From positions 237,246-301,245 of the forward strand of contig NZ_VFVL01000004.1 in the NCBI RefSeq assembly GCF_006442815.1: a DNA stretch of 64,000 nucleotides. Direction: 5' to 3'. Shown here piece by piece: positions 47,831 through 56,369 of this stretch; the stretch's first letter is position 1, and each line of letters starts with the position of its first letter. Made by a program: the position numbers and the translations under genes. The notes below the pieces were generated by a model, which saw only the letters and a list, made by a program, of their open reading frames with translations, was not told the DNA's origin and did no database searches. Source of the stretch: Mesorhizobium sp. B2-4-3. GTDB taxonomy: Bacteria > Pseudomonadota > Alphaproteobacteria > Rhizobiales > Rhizobiaceae.

Positions 47831-48388
47831 TCACCGCACGAAATCGTCGAAGCGGCGCAGCGTCACGCGGCGGTTGCGCCAGTTCTCCTGCTGTGTGGGC
47901 ACAAGCAGGAACTCCTCGCCATAGCCGACGGTCTCCAGCGCGAACGATGGCACATCGAACTCACCCACCAGCGTCCGCTTCAGCGATGCGGCGCGGCGTT
48001 CGGACAGGACCTGGTTCGATTCGAAAGTACCCACGGCGTCGGTGTGACCTTCGATCAGGATGCGGGCGCCGCGGTCGCGCCGCAGGATGCGATGGAGCGC
48101 GTCGGCAATGATTTCGACCTTGCCGTATTGCGAGGGGGCGATAGCGGCCGAGCCGAACTCGAAATTGATCGACTGGATGTCGATCGAGCGCGCCTGGCGC
48201 CGCAGATCGGGCCGGCGCTTGAACTCGCGAATGGTGACACGCTCGTTCGGGCGAAGCTTCTTCCTGGGCGCGGCGTCGAGCTGGCGCTCGATCGTGGCAG
48301 CCGAGGGCGTGGTCGCCTGCGCGGATGCCAGGCTCGGCATGGCAATTGCCGCAATCATGGCTACGGCGAATGTACGTCGGGTCAACAT
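47831..48388 (-). CDS. OmpA-family C-terminal domain protein
   Basis: 185 aa, signal peptide MLTRRTFAVAMIAAIAMPSLASA. The OmpA/peptidoglycan-binding domain follows from about residue 75 (NFEFGSAAIAPSQYGKVEIIAD). Then LIEGHTDAVGTFESNQVLSERRAASL contains the HTD motif contacting peptidoglycan. No beta-barrel, so it is a periplasmic or surface-tethered peptidoglycan binder. I chose the ATG at 48388; the frame is open further. Confidence 0.9.
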   Translation of the reverse strand: MLTRRTFAVAMIAAIAMPSLASAQATTPSAATIERQLDAAPRKKLRPNERVTIREFKRRPDLRRQARSIDIQSINFEFGSAAIAPSQYGKVEIIADALHRILRRDRGARILIEGHTDAVGTFESNQVLSERRAASLKRTLVGEFDVPSFALETVGYGEEFLLVPTQQENWRNRRVTLRRFDDFVR

Positions 48389-48510
48389 GTCTTTTCTCCT
48401 AAAGCCCGGCCTCGTTATGCGGCCGGACAATGGCAAAGACAGTCTGAAGCGGCGATGAACGAAATGTTCAGCGGGGGCTTGCCGCCTTCCGTCCTGATTG
48501 CATGAATGGC

Positions 48511-49077
48511 TTAGCCTCGCATCACGCTGGCCGAGCGCTCGGCGAAGGTCAGCGGATGCACGACCTCCTTCTTCTGCGCCACGGGGGTGAAGCCCAGCTT
48601 CTGGTAGAGCGGGAGAGCCGCCGGATGATCGAGCGTGCAGGTCTGCACGGTAACGCGCCTTGGCCCATGCGCCCAGGCCGCCGAGATCGCGGCGCCAAGG
48701 AACCAGCGGCCGATGCCTTGGCCATGCGCATGCTCCATCATGCCGAAATAGGCGAGCTCCACCTCGTCCGGCAGATGCGGCTTCAGGTCGAAGAAGCCGG
48801 CGGGAGCGCCGTCGAGATAGAGCACCCTGATGTCGCGATCCTCGCGATGCAGGCCGGCGGCAAGCTCCTCGTCGCTCAGCCGCAGCACATTGACCCAGTG
48901 CCATTTGCGCCCGACGCGATCCATCAGATAGCGATAGAAATGGAGCGGGATATCTTTCGTCTTCAGCAGCGCGATCTGGCGGTTGTAAGGGATCGGCGGC
49001 GAAACCGCCGGCGCCGCATGCATCTCCAGGAACGTGACCGTGACATCGATATCTTGCAGCGCGCCGTTTTCCATCAT
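48511..49077 (-). CDS. GNAT family N-acetyltransferase
   Basis: 188 aa. The acetyl-CoA-binding motif A is AHGQGIGRWFLGAAISAAW, with ELAYFGMMEHAHGQGIG (strand 4 and P-loop) and CTLDHPAALPLYQKLGF (motif B). The ATG at 49077 overlaps the sseA stop. Substrate is unknown. Cotranscription with sseA suggests a link to sulfur or small-molecule metabolism; that is an inference. Confidence 0.88.
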   Translation of the reverse strand: MMENGALQDIDVTVTFLEMHAAPAVSPPIPYNRQIALLKTKDIPLHFYRYLMDRVGRKWHWVNVLRLSDEELAAGLHREDRDIRVLYLDGAPAGFFDLKPHLPDEVELAYFGMMEHAHGQGIGRWFLGAAISAAWAHGPRRVTVQTCTLDHPAALPLYQKLGFTPVAQKKEVVHPLTFAERSASVMRG

Positions 49078-49925
49078 TCTTTCCCCGTCGCCACCGGCGT
49101 GTCGCCGAGACCGCCCCATTCTGTCCACGACCCGTCGTAAAGCCTGTTGTCGGTATGGCCGAGCGTCTCCAGCGCCAGCGTGATCGCCGCTGCCGTGATG
49201 CCCGAGCCGCACGACGTCACGACAGGTTTCGACAGGTCGATGCCGGCATCCTCGATCACCTTGCGCAAGCGGTCCTTGGGCAGCAGCTCGCCATTCTCGG
49301 CCAGCGCCGTGATCGGAACGTTATGCGCACCCGGCATATGGCCCGAACGGACGCCCGGACGCGGCTCCGGATCGGTGCCGGCAAAGCGGCCGGCCGAGCG
49401 GGCGTCGGCGATCTGGCTCTCTTGGCTGCCGACGATCCTGCGCATCTCGTCGAGACCGACAACCCGGCCGGCATCGAAATCGACATAAAAGACACTCGGC
49501 GCGATCTTTGTCGGCTCGGCCGTCACTGGTCGCCGCTCGGCCTTCCAGCGGTCGATGCCGCCGTTCAGGATGTAGACCTGGAAGACGCCCATGACGCGGA
49601 ACATCCACCAGGCGCGAGGCGCCGAGAACAGGCCGGGTCCGTCATAGACGACAATGGTGTCGTCGGCCGAAACGCCCATGGCGCCGACATATTGGGCGAA
49701 GTGCTGCGGCGAGGCCAATGTGTGCGGCAGTTTCGAATCCGGATCGGAAACCGCATCCTGGTCGAGGAAGCGCGCGCCTGGAATATGAGCGGCATCGTAT
49801 TCGGCGCGGGCGTCGCGCTTCTGGGCCGGCAGGTACCAGGAGGCGTCGATGATGGTGAGACCGGGCTCGCCAAGCTGCTTTTCCAGCCAATCGGCGTCGA
49901 CGATGAAGGGACTGTCCTGCGCCAT
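49074..49925 (-). CDS. sseA: 3-mercaptopyruvate sulfurtransferase
   Basis: 283 aa with two rhodanese domains. The C-terminal active loop is TSCGSGITAAAI (catalytic Cys in CGSGIT, the mercaptopyruvate-type loop rather than CRKGVT thiosulfate-type). The first domain has FIVDADWLEKQLG and HIPGARFLDQDAVSD. It transfers sulfur from mercaptopyruvate. Neighbours alaX and cysK suggest a cysteine/alanine context. Confidence 0.93.
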   Translation of the reverse strand: MAQDSPFIVDADWLEKQLGEPGLTIIDASWYLPAQKRDARAEYDAAHIPGARFLDQDAVSDPDSKLPHTLASPQHFAQYVGAMGVSADDTIVVYDGPGLFSAPRAWWMFRVMGVFQVYILNGGIDRWKAERRPVTAEPTKIAPSVFYVDFDAGRVVGLDEMRRIVGSQESQIADARSAGRFAGTDPEPRPGVRSGHMPGAHNVPITALAENGELLPKDRLRKVIEDAGIDLSKPVVTSCGSGITAAAITLALETLGHTDNRLYDGSWTEWGGLGDTPVATGKE

Positions 49926-49955
49926 TCTGTTCTCCTGCCCCGCCTAGCTATAACG

Positions 49956-50702
49956 TCAGTTCGCCGGTATCGGTCCGAAGCGGATACGGAAGCGCCGGTT
50001 CTCGCGGCCTTTCTTTTCGATCTTGCCGATATGGATCTCGCCGACCTCGCCGGTCGACTTCACATGCGTTCCGCCGCATGGCTGGCTGTCGATCGAGCCG
50101 TTGTCGCCGATGCAGACCAGACGGATTTTTCCTGTGCCGACGGGTGGGCGGACGTTCTTCGATTTGACCAGGCCCGGATTGGCGGCGAGCTCCTCGTCGG
50201 TGATCAGCCGGGTGAAGATCGGATGGTCGGCGCGCACCAGCTCCATCAGCCTCGCCGTCACATCCTCCTTGGTGAAGCCGGCGTCGGGAATATCGAAATC
50301 GACGCGGCTGTCATCCTCGGCGACCGCCGCCCCGGTGATCGGAAACGGACAGACCACGGTCAGCAGGTGGCAGGCGGAATGCATGCGCATCAGAAGGTGC
50401 CGCCGCTCCCAGTCGATCAGAAGCTTCAGCTTTTCGCCGACAACGGGCAGCGCCTGCTCCGGTGCCGGCACATGGATGATCTCGTCCTTGGTCTCGCCGG
50501 TGATGGTGGCGGCGATCGCGATGCGGCCGCCGTCGGCCCGTTCGAGCATGCCGGTATCGCCCGGCTGTCCGCCCGACGTGGCGTAGAAGATCGTCCGGTC
50601 GAGCAGGACGCCGCCACGGTCGTTGACGGCGACGACCTCGGCCTCCGCCGTCTTTTGATAGGCGTCGTCGCGAAACTGCGCCTCGGTTTTGTACGCCATC
50701 AT
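49956..50702 (-). CDS. Alanyl-tRNA editing protein AlaX
   Basis: 248 aa free-standing editing domain that hydrolyses mischarged Ser- or Gly-tRNA-Ala. Zinc motifs HSACH (MRMHSACHLL) and CGGTH (DSQPCGGTHVKSTGEVG) are both intact, and YATSGGQPGDTG is the N-terminal AlaX signature. Its ATG overlaps the cysK stop. Confidence 0.93.
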   Translation of the reverse strand: MMAYKTEAQFRDDAYQKTAEAEVVAVNDRGGVLLDRTIFYATSGGQPGDTGMLERADGGRIAIAATITGETKDEIIHVPAPEQALPVVGEKLKLLIDWERRHLLMRMHSACHLLTVVCPFPITGAAVAEDDSRVDFDIPDAGFTKEDVTARLMELVRADHPIFTRLITDEELAANPGLVKSKNVRPPVGTGKIRLVCIGDNGSIDSQPCGGTHVKSTGEVGEIHIGKIEKKGRENRRFRIRFGPIPAN

Positions 50703-51733
50703 GCCACCTTTTCGAACGGCACTGAAATATCGGCTTTTTCTTCCATCCAGCCCGGCACCGGAAGATTCTTGCCGCGCAGGAACTCCGGATTGAAGAGCTT
50801 GGCCTGGTAGCGCGTGCCGTAGTCGGCCAGGATCGTCACGATGGTGTGGCCGGGTCCGAGCTCGCGCGCCAGCCGGACGGCGCCGGCGATGTTGATGCCG
50901 GTCGAGCCGCCGACGCAGAGCCCCTCTTCCTGGATCAGGTCGAAAATGATCGGCAATGCTTCCTCGTCCGGAATCTGGTAGGAGAAATCCGGCGTGAAGT
51001 CTTCCAGATTGGCGGTGATGCGGCCCTGCCCGATACCCTCGGTGATCGAGCTGCCATCGGATTTCAGTTCGCCGCTGGTGTAGAAGCTGTAGAGCGCGGC
51101 GCCCAGTGGATCGGCGAGCGCGATCTTGACGTCCTCGCTCTTGCCCTTGAGCCCGAGCGCGACGCCCGCAAGCGTGCCGCCGGAGCCGACGGCCGAAACG
51201 AAGCCGTCGATCCTGCCGCCGGTCTGAGCCCAGATTTCCTGCGCGGTCGTGCGGATGTGGCCGTCGCGGTTGGCGACATTGTCGAACTGGTTGGCCCAGA
51301 TCGCGCCGTTCGGCTCCGAGCGCGCCAGTTGCTCGGCAAGGCGGCCTGACAGTTTTATGTAATTGTTGGCGTTCTTGTAGGGCACGGCCGGCACCTCGAT
51401 GAGCTCCGCACCCAGGATCTTGATCGTGTCCTTCTTTTCCTGGCTCTGCGTGTCGGGGATGACGATCACGGTGCGGTAGCCAAGCGCCTTGGCGACCAGC
51501 GTCAAACCGATGCCGGTGTTGCCGGCAGTGCCTTCGACGATGAGCCCACCAGGCTTGAGCAGCCCGCGCTGCTCGGCATCGCGGATGATGAACAGGCCCG
51601 CCCGATCCTTCACCGATTGCCCTGGATTCATGAACTCGGCCTTGCCGAGGATCTCGCAGCCGGTCGCTTCCGAGGCCTTGTTGAGCCGGATCAGGGGCGT
51701 GTTGCCGATCGCTTCGATCACAGAACGGGGCAT
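50699..51733 (-). CDS. cysK: Cysteine synthase A (O-acetylserine sulfhydrylase)
   Basis: 344 aa PLP enzyme making cysteine from O-acetylserine and sulfide. PLP Lys is in MNPGQSVKDRAGLFII. The phosphate loop is EGTAGNTGIGLTLVAKALG and VGGSTGINIAGAV is near the C-terminus. The ATG at 51733 (MPRSVIEAIGNTPLIRLNK) is preferred; an ATG at 51748 is also possible. Cotranscribed with alaX by overlap. Cystathionine beta-synthase-type homologues are similar, so the exact reaction is less sure than the fold. Confidence 0.9.
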   Translation of the reverse strand: MPRSVIEAIGNTPLIRLNKASEATGCEILGKAEFMNPGQSVKDRAGLFIIRDAEQRGLLKPGGLIVEGTAGNTGIGLTLVAKALGYRTVIVIPDTQSQEKKDTIKILGAELIEVPAVPYKNANNYIKLSGRLAEQLARSEPNGAIWANQFDNVANRDGHIRTTAQEIWAQTGGRIDGFVSAVGSGGTLAGVALGLKGKSEDVKIALADPLGAALYSFYTSGELKSDGSSITEGIGQGRITANLEDFTPDFSYQIPDEEALPIIFDLIQEEGLCVGGSTGINIAGAVRLARELGPGHTIVTILADYGTRYQAKLFNPEFLRGKNLPVPGWMEEKADISVPFEKVA

Positions 51734-51924
51734 GCGGGATTCCTTCATGTGTGCGGCGAGACCCTAAAAACCGGAAGCCGCGGTTTCAAGGCAAGATTTT
51801 GCCTGGTCCAGTCGCATTCCGGATGGTGCAATGCTCGCAATCATTTCAACGCCATGTGCAAAACCGCTCTTTTCAACCGATTTCTCCGCCGCTAGAGCAA
51901 ACCGGAACATTCGCAGGACACCCC

Positions 51925-52773
51925 ATGGCACTCTACCGGGCCAATCCGAAAGACGGTGTCGCCTGGATCACGGGCGGCAGCAGCGGCCTTGGTCGGGCGT
52001 TGGCCAAGGATCTCGCCAATCAAGGCTATGCCGTCGCGGTGACGTCGCTGCCGGAAGATCCTGCCGACACGCTGATCGTCGAAACGGCGCAGATGTCCGG
52101 ACATGTGAAGTCCTTTCCCTGTGACGTGACCGACGAGCACGGCATGGCGCGCGCGGCCGCCGCGATCGAAGAACAGATGGGGCCGATCGTGCTTGCCGTC
52201 TTCAACGCCGGCAACTACATCGCCACACCCGGCGAGAACCTGGTGGTGCGCGATTTCCATCGCTCCTTCGCCGTGAACTATTTCGGCATCGTCAACGGCG
52301 TGGTGCCTGTCGTCGAGCATATGCGCGTGCGCGGACGCGGCCATGTCGTCCTGGTCGGATCGGTCACCGCCTATTCCGGCTGGCCGACCACGGCGGCCTA
52401 TGGCGGCACCAAGGCCGCGATCAACATTCTGGCGGAGTCGCTGAAATACGATTTCGACAAGATGAATATCCGCATCCAGGTCATCAATCCGGGATTCGTC
52501 GACACGCCGCTGACCGAAAAGAACAAGCTGCCGATGCCGGGCCTCATGCCTGTGCATCGCGCGTCGCGCCGCATGGCCCGCGGCATCAGGAAGGGTGGCT
52601 TCGAAGTCACCTTCCCGCACCATATAAGCTTGCCGCTGAAGCTGCTCGGCCTGCTGCCGCGGCCGATTGGCCGCTTCGTCATCGGGCTCACCACCCATTG
52701 GTGGGGCCGGCCGTTGCATTTCGATCGCAGGCGGCCTGGCGACAAAGACCCGCCCCGCGACAAGGTGACATAA
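51925..52773 (+). CDS. Short-chain dehydrogenase/reductase
   Basis: 282 aa. Rossmann TGGSSGLGRALA, NAG motif FNAGNYIA, Ser of VGSVTAYSG and catalytic Tyr-x3-Lys in YGGTKAAINIL. The C-terminus has a hydrophobic patch (HISLPLKLLGLLPRPIGRFVIGL) that may touch the membrane. Substrate is unknown. I chose the ATG at 51925; the open frame continues upstream to 51751. Confidence 0.9.
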   Translation: MALYRANPKDGVAWITGGSSGLGRALAKDLANQGYAVAVTSLPEDPADTLIVETAQMSGHVKSFPCDVTDEHGMARAAAAIEEQMGPIVLAVFNAGNYIATPGENLVVRDFHRSFAVNYFGIVNGVVPVVEHMRVRGRGHVVLVGSVTAYSGWPTTAAYGGTKAAINILAESLKYDFDKMNIRIQVINPGFVDTPLTEKNKLPMPGLMPVHRASRRMARGIRKGGFEVTFPHHISLPLKLLGLLPRPIGRFVIGLTTHWWGRPLHFDRRRPGDKDPPRDKVT

Positions 52774-52842
52774 GCCGGCGAAACGGCGATTGCCTGCCGG
52801 CGGGGACGGCCATAGGTTGAGAATCATTGCTTGGAGACTGTA

Positions 52843-53832
52843 ATGGGGCGGCGGATCGTGCTTGCGGTGCTTGGCCTTGCAGTCGTCCTGATCGTCGGTT
52901 TCTTCCTCGGCCCGCGCGTGCCGGTCGACACCACAATCCGTTTCAATCCGTCGGCGATCGGCGACGATCCGCAGGCCTATCTGGCGCGTGAAGAGGCTGC
53001 CGTGCCCAACATCCGCGACGGGCTCGACAAGGAGATCATCTGGGCGAACCCGATGGTCCATGCCAAGACGCCCTTGGCCATCGTCTATATCCATGGCTTT
53101 TCCGCCTCGAAGGGCGAGGTCCGCCCCTTGCCGGACGACATTGCGGATGAACTGGACGCCAACCTCTTCTACACGCGCCTGACCGGTCACGGTCAGGACG
53201 GCGCGGCAATGGCGCAAGGCAGCGTCAATGCCTGGATCAACGACTATGAGGAGGCGTTGGCCATCGGCCGCTCCATCGGCGACAAGGTGATCGTCATCGG
53301 AACCTCGACCGGCGGCTCGCTGGCGGCATGGGCCGCAACCCAGCCTGGTGCATCGGACGATGTTGCCGCGATCGCGTTCATCTCGCCCAATTTCGGCGTC
53401 AAGGCCTCCGGCGCCGAGTTGCTGACCATGCCCTGGGGAGGGCAACTCGCCGAGATCGTCGGCGGCAAGGAGCGCAGTTTCCCCCCGCGCAATGCGCTGC
53501 ACGAAAAATTCTGGACCACCAAATATCCCATGAAAGCGGTGCTGCCGATGGCCGCGCTCACCAACCTTGCCTATGAGGCGCCGGTCGAGAAGGCGGCGAT
53601 CCCCGCCCTGTTCATCTTCTCGGATTCCGACAAGGTGGTGCGGCCCGACCGGACGCGCGAGATAGCCGGACGCTGGGGTGCTCCGCACGAGCTGGTGCCG
53701 GTCGACGACACCGGCGATCCGGACAATCACGTCATCGCCGGCGATGTGCTGTCGCCGCAGACCACTGCCTTTCTCACCCAGCGCATCGTGGTGTGGGTGA
53801 AGGCGCTGATGCAGCAGCAGTCAGGCCAGTGA
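52843..53832 (+). CDS. Alpha/beta hydrolase, membrane-anchored or secreted
   Basis: 329 aa. N-terminal membrane segment RRIVLAVLGLAVVLIVGFFLG acts as signal anchor. Catalytic nucleophile elbow is GTSTGG, with VYIHGFSASKGE (oxyanion HG), FSDSDKVVRP (acid) and DNHVIAGD (His). I chose the ATG at 52843, which has GGAG 6 bases upstream, over the TTG at 52831. Substrate is unknown; it resembles carboxylesterase/lipase-like enzymes. Confidence 0.88.
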   Translation: MGRRIVLAVLGLAVVLIVGFFLGPRVPVDTTIRFNPSAIGDDPQAYLAREEAAVPNIRDGLDKEIIWANPMVHAKTPLAIVYIHGFSASKGEVRPLPDDIADELDANLFYTRLTGHGQDGAAMAQGSVNAWINDYEEALAIGRSIGDKVIVIGTSTGGSLAAWAATQPGASDDVAAIAFISPNFGVKASGAELLTMPWGGQLAEIVGGKERSFPPRNALHEKFWTTKYPMKAVLPMAALTNLAYEAPVEKAAIPALFIFSDSDKVVRPDRTREIAGRWGAPHELVPVDDTGDPDNHVIAGDVLSPQTTAFLTQRIVVWVKALMQQQSGQ

Positions 53833-53849
53833 AATCAGGCCAGTGAAAT
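53822..53849. repeat. 14-bp tandem duplication spanning a stop codon
   Basis: Two perfect copies of caggccagtgaaat (53822-53835 and 53836-53849). The first carries the hydrolase's last codons and TGA; the second follows directly. Confidence 0.85.
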
Positions 53850-53850
53850 G

Positions 53851-53880
53851 AAAAACGGCCGAAGCATCGCTCCGGCCGTT
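53851..53880 (-). terminator. Terminator of rhlE
   Basis: Hairpin AACGGCCG / CGGCCGTT around AAGCATCGCTC; on the - strand it is followed by TTTTT. It sits 24 bases past the helicase stop. Confidence 0.75.
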
Positions 53881-53904
53881 CCTGCTCGCGCGGTTCTGCT
53901 GGGC

Positions 53905-55344
53905 TCAAGCGGCCCGGTTCGCCGGACGCTTGCCGCCGAAGCGGCGCTTGTTGTTGCCCTTGAAGCGCTTGAAGCCGTCGGGCTTGCTCGAGCCATTCGG
54001 CTTGGCCGCAGCCGGGCGTTCGCCCTGCGGCTGCGGAGCTCGCTCGCCATGAGGCTTGCCGCCGAAACGCTTGTTGTCGCCACCGTTGCCGGGGCGGCGG
54101 CCATCGCGGCGGGCGCCGTGATGCTCACGGTCATTGGCCGCTTCGAAATGACGCTCGGTCTTTTCTCTGGGGTCGCGCTGCGGATCCGGGCTGCCGAGGT
54201 GATCGGCGACGACCGGCAGCTTCATGCGGATGATACGCTCGACCTGCCGCAGCTTGGCGTTCTCCGAAGGATCGCAAAGCGTGATGGCAATACCGTCCCT
54301 GCCGTTGCGGCCGGTGCGGCCGATACGATGGACGTAGCTTTCCGCTTCGTCCGGCAGGTCGAAATTCACGACATGGCTGATGCCAGGCACGTCGATGCCG
54401 CGCGCCGCGATATCGGTGGCGACCAGGATGCGAACCGAGCCGTCGCGGAAATCGTTGAGCGCCTTCTGGCGCGCATTCTGCGATTTGTTGCCGTGGATGA
54501 CGGCAGCCTCGAAGCCGTCGCGGGCAAGGTCCTTGGTGACGCGGTCGGCGCCATGCTTGGTGCGCGAGAACACGATCACCGAGCGCATCGCCTCGTCGGC
54601 GAGCATCTTGGACAGCACCTGGCGTTTCTGCTTGGTGCGGGCGAGCACCACGCTCTGCACGATCTCGACCGCCGCGGTGCTTTGCGGCGAGACTTCGATG
54701 CGAACAGGGTTCTTCAGCAAGCCCTTGGCAAGCTCTGCGATCTCATCGGGCATGGTGGCCGAGAACAGTGCCGTCTGGCGGTCCGGCGCGGTCGCCTTGG
54801 CGATGCGCTTGACGTCGTTGATGAAGCCCATGTCGAGCATGCGGTCGCCCTCGTCGAGGACGAGCCATTTGGTGTCGGCAAGGATGAGGTCGCCCTCGCG
54901 CACTAGGTCGGTCAGGCGGCCGGGCGTGGCGATCAGAATGTCGACGCCGGGCGCAACCTTCTTCACCTGGCTGAAGCGCGAGACGCCGCCCAGCACCAGC
55001 GCGGTCGAGACATGCGCGCCCTTGGCGAGGATCTTGATGGTGTCCTCGATCTGCACGGCGAGCTCGCGCGTCGGCGCCAGGATCAGCGCACGCGTCGTCT
55101 TCGGCCGCCGCTTGGTGCCGAGCCCGATGATCTTGGACAGGATCGGCAATGCAAAGGCCGCGGTCTTGCCGGAGCCGGTCTGGGCGATGCCGAAAATGTC
55201 GCGGCCTTCCAACTGCGGCGGGATCGCCTGCGTCTGGATCGGCTTCGGCTCGGCGAAGCCGGCGGCATGGGTGGCCTTGAGCAGCGCGCCCGAAATCCCA
55301 AGTGCTGCGAAACCGTTCAGTTCCGCTGTGTTTTCGTTGGTCAA
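53905..55344 (-). CDS. rhlE: DEAD-box RNA helicase, RhlE-type, with DEGD motif II
   Basis: 479 aa. Q motif (GFAEPKPIQTQAIPPQ), motif I AQTGSGKTAAFALP, Ia APTRELAVQ, SAT in LFSATMPDE, ARGIDVPG, and HRIGRTGRNGRDG. The C-terminal tail is basic and Gly/Asn-rich (KRFKGNNKRRFGGKRP). Motif II reads VLDEGDRMLD, that is DEGD instead of DEAD (codon GGC at 54847-54849). It may assist cold adaptation or ribosome/RNA turnover, as RhlE does in E. coli. It has a long non-coding leader upstream. Confidence 0.92.
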   Translation of the reverse strand: MTNENTAELNGFAALGISGALLKATHAAGFAEPKPIQTQAIPPQLEGRDIFGIAQTGSGKTAAFALPILSKIIGLGTKRRPKTTRALILAPTRELAVQIEDTIKILAKGAHVSTALVLGGVSRFSQVKKVAPGVDILIATPGRLTDLVREGDLILADTKWLVLDEGDRMLDMGFINDVKRIAKATAPDRQTALFSATMPDEIAELAKGLLKNPVRIEVSPQSTAAVEIVQSVVLARTKQKRQVLSKMLADEAMRSVIVFSRTKHGADRVTKDLARDGFEAAVIHGNKSQNARQKALNDFRDGSVRILVATDIAARGIDVPGISHVVNFDLPDEAESYVHRIGRTGRNGRDGIAITLCDPSENAKLRQVERIIRMKLPVVADHLGSPDPQRDPREKTERHFEAANDREHHGARRDGRRPGNGGDNKRFGGKPHGERAPQPQGERPAAAKPNGSSKPDGFKRFKGNNKRRFGGKRPANRAA

Positions 55345-55692
55345 AATAATCTTCTTTCACGCGGCCTTGGCCGCAAACATCAATGGCGGCAGGGCGCAAC
55401 CTGCCGTCGGATAAATTGTCATGGAACGACAAGGCGGCGGACGATCGTCCGCGCGGCTGCGCTGTCGTGCCCGCAAGCATCATGCCTCGGGGCTTTTTCG
55501 CCAGCTTGCCGATCGACCAGGGCCGATTTGCCGGAAAGAGGGAAAACAGACGCAACCAGTCTCATTCATCGAGAAGGCCGGATTCGTTCCCGGCCCAAGC
55601 GCCTATGCCGTTGCATATGGCTGAGTTCGTCCCGAAATGCAAGGGCTTCATGTTGCGGTGCAACAAAACAGACAGCCGTTAAGCTCTCGGTC
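55345..55692. other. Non-coding region upstream of rhlE
   Basis: About 350 bases with no supported gene. A + strand open frame (55383-55682) lacks family resemblance and a good ribosome site. The half near rhlE could be a 5' leader of the helicase mRNA; I see no defined riboswitch or clear promoter. Confidence 0.5.
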
Positions 55693-55980
55693 TCAGACGT
55701 CGTCAGGCCATTTCCGCGCGCCATGCTGGACGAAAAGAATTTCTATCTGAGTTTCCTTCACTCGATATGCAACGACATAGGGTGTACCGGGGATCACCAG
55801 TTCACGAGTTCCCCTGATCTCGCCAACTCGTCTGATAAACGGATTGGCCGACAACAGCCGGGCTGTTTTTGAATGGATCTCGTTGACAACCCGGGCAGCG
55901 GCCCGTGGGTTGTGCTGGCCGATGTAGTCGCCGATTGATGCAAGCTCGATCAGGTAGTGTCGGGTCCAGACAATCCGCAC
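55693..55980 (-). CDS. ParE/RelE-family toxin
   Basis: 95 aa. IVWTRHYLIELASIGDYIGQHNPRAAARVVNEIH is the ParE helical pair. The strands that follow are RVGEIRGTRELVIPGTPYVVAYRV and QIEILFVQHGARKWPDD. Members inhibit DNA gyrase or cleave ribosome-bound mRNA; which applies is not decided by sequence. The gene is 6 bases behind the antitoxin, on the same strand, and ends before rhlE's leader. Confidence 0.88.
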   Translation of the reverse strand: MRIVWTRHYLIELASIGDYIGQHNPRAAARVVNEIHSKTARLLSANPFIRRVGEIRGTRELVIPGTPYVVAYRVKETQIEILFVQHGARKWPDDV

Positions 55981-55986
55981 CGATCG

Positions 55987-56193
55987 TTATGCCTGACCGT
56001 ATTTGCTCAAAACGGCTGCTATCTCTTCTTCATTTGCGAAGTCGCCACGATCGGCCGCCTCTATTCCCGCCTGAATGCCGGCGATCCACTTTTCCTGCCA
56101 TGCGAGCGAGCGGCCGTGGGATAAGGCATCCTCAATGATCTGATCGCGAGTGAGTGTCGAACGCGAGGTCAGCATTTCGATCCTGCGGTTCAA
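55987..56193 (-). CDS. Antitoxin of the ParE-type pair
   Basis: 68 aa, begins [27 protein letters not shown] and ends [17 protein letters not shown]. It shows the pattern of ribbon-helix-helix antitoxins that neutralise ParE: an N-terminal DNA-binding part and a C-terminal acidic helix that wraps the toxin. It starts upstream of the toxin, so it is probably the first gene of the operon and represses it. Confidence 0.85.
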   Translation of the reverse strand: MNRRIEMLTSRSTLTRDQIIEDALSHGRSLAWQEKWIAGIQAGIEAADRGDFANEEEIAAVLSKYGQA

Positions 56194-56369
56194 GTCCTCG
56201 GATATTCCACGTTGTTCTTCATCGTTTCATTCTGCCATATCCGACTGCTGACTGCCAAGATCGCTCGCTGACGGTTGGGCGAGCTTCGAGAGCCTGGCGA
56301 AATGGAGCGCTTGCGCTCCTCTGCCCTCCCCATTACCACAAATCACTTATCCTTTTTTGGGAAGCAGCG

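Noticed and set aside
55383..55682. 99-codon + strand frame upstream of rhlE
   Set aside because: No ribosome site, no family resemblance, and codon usage unlike the surrounding genes.
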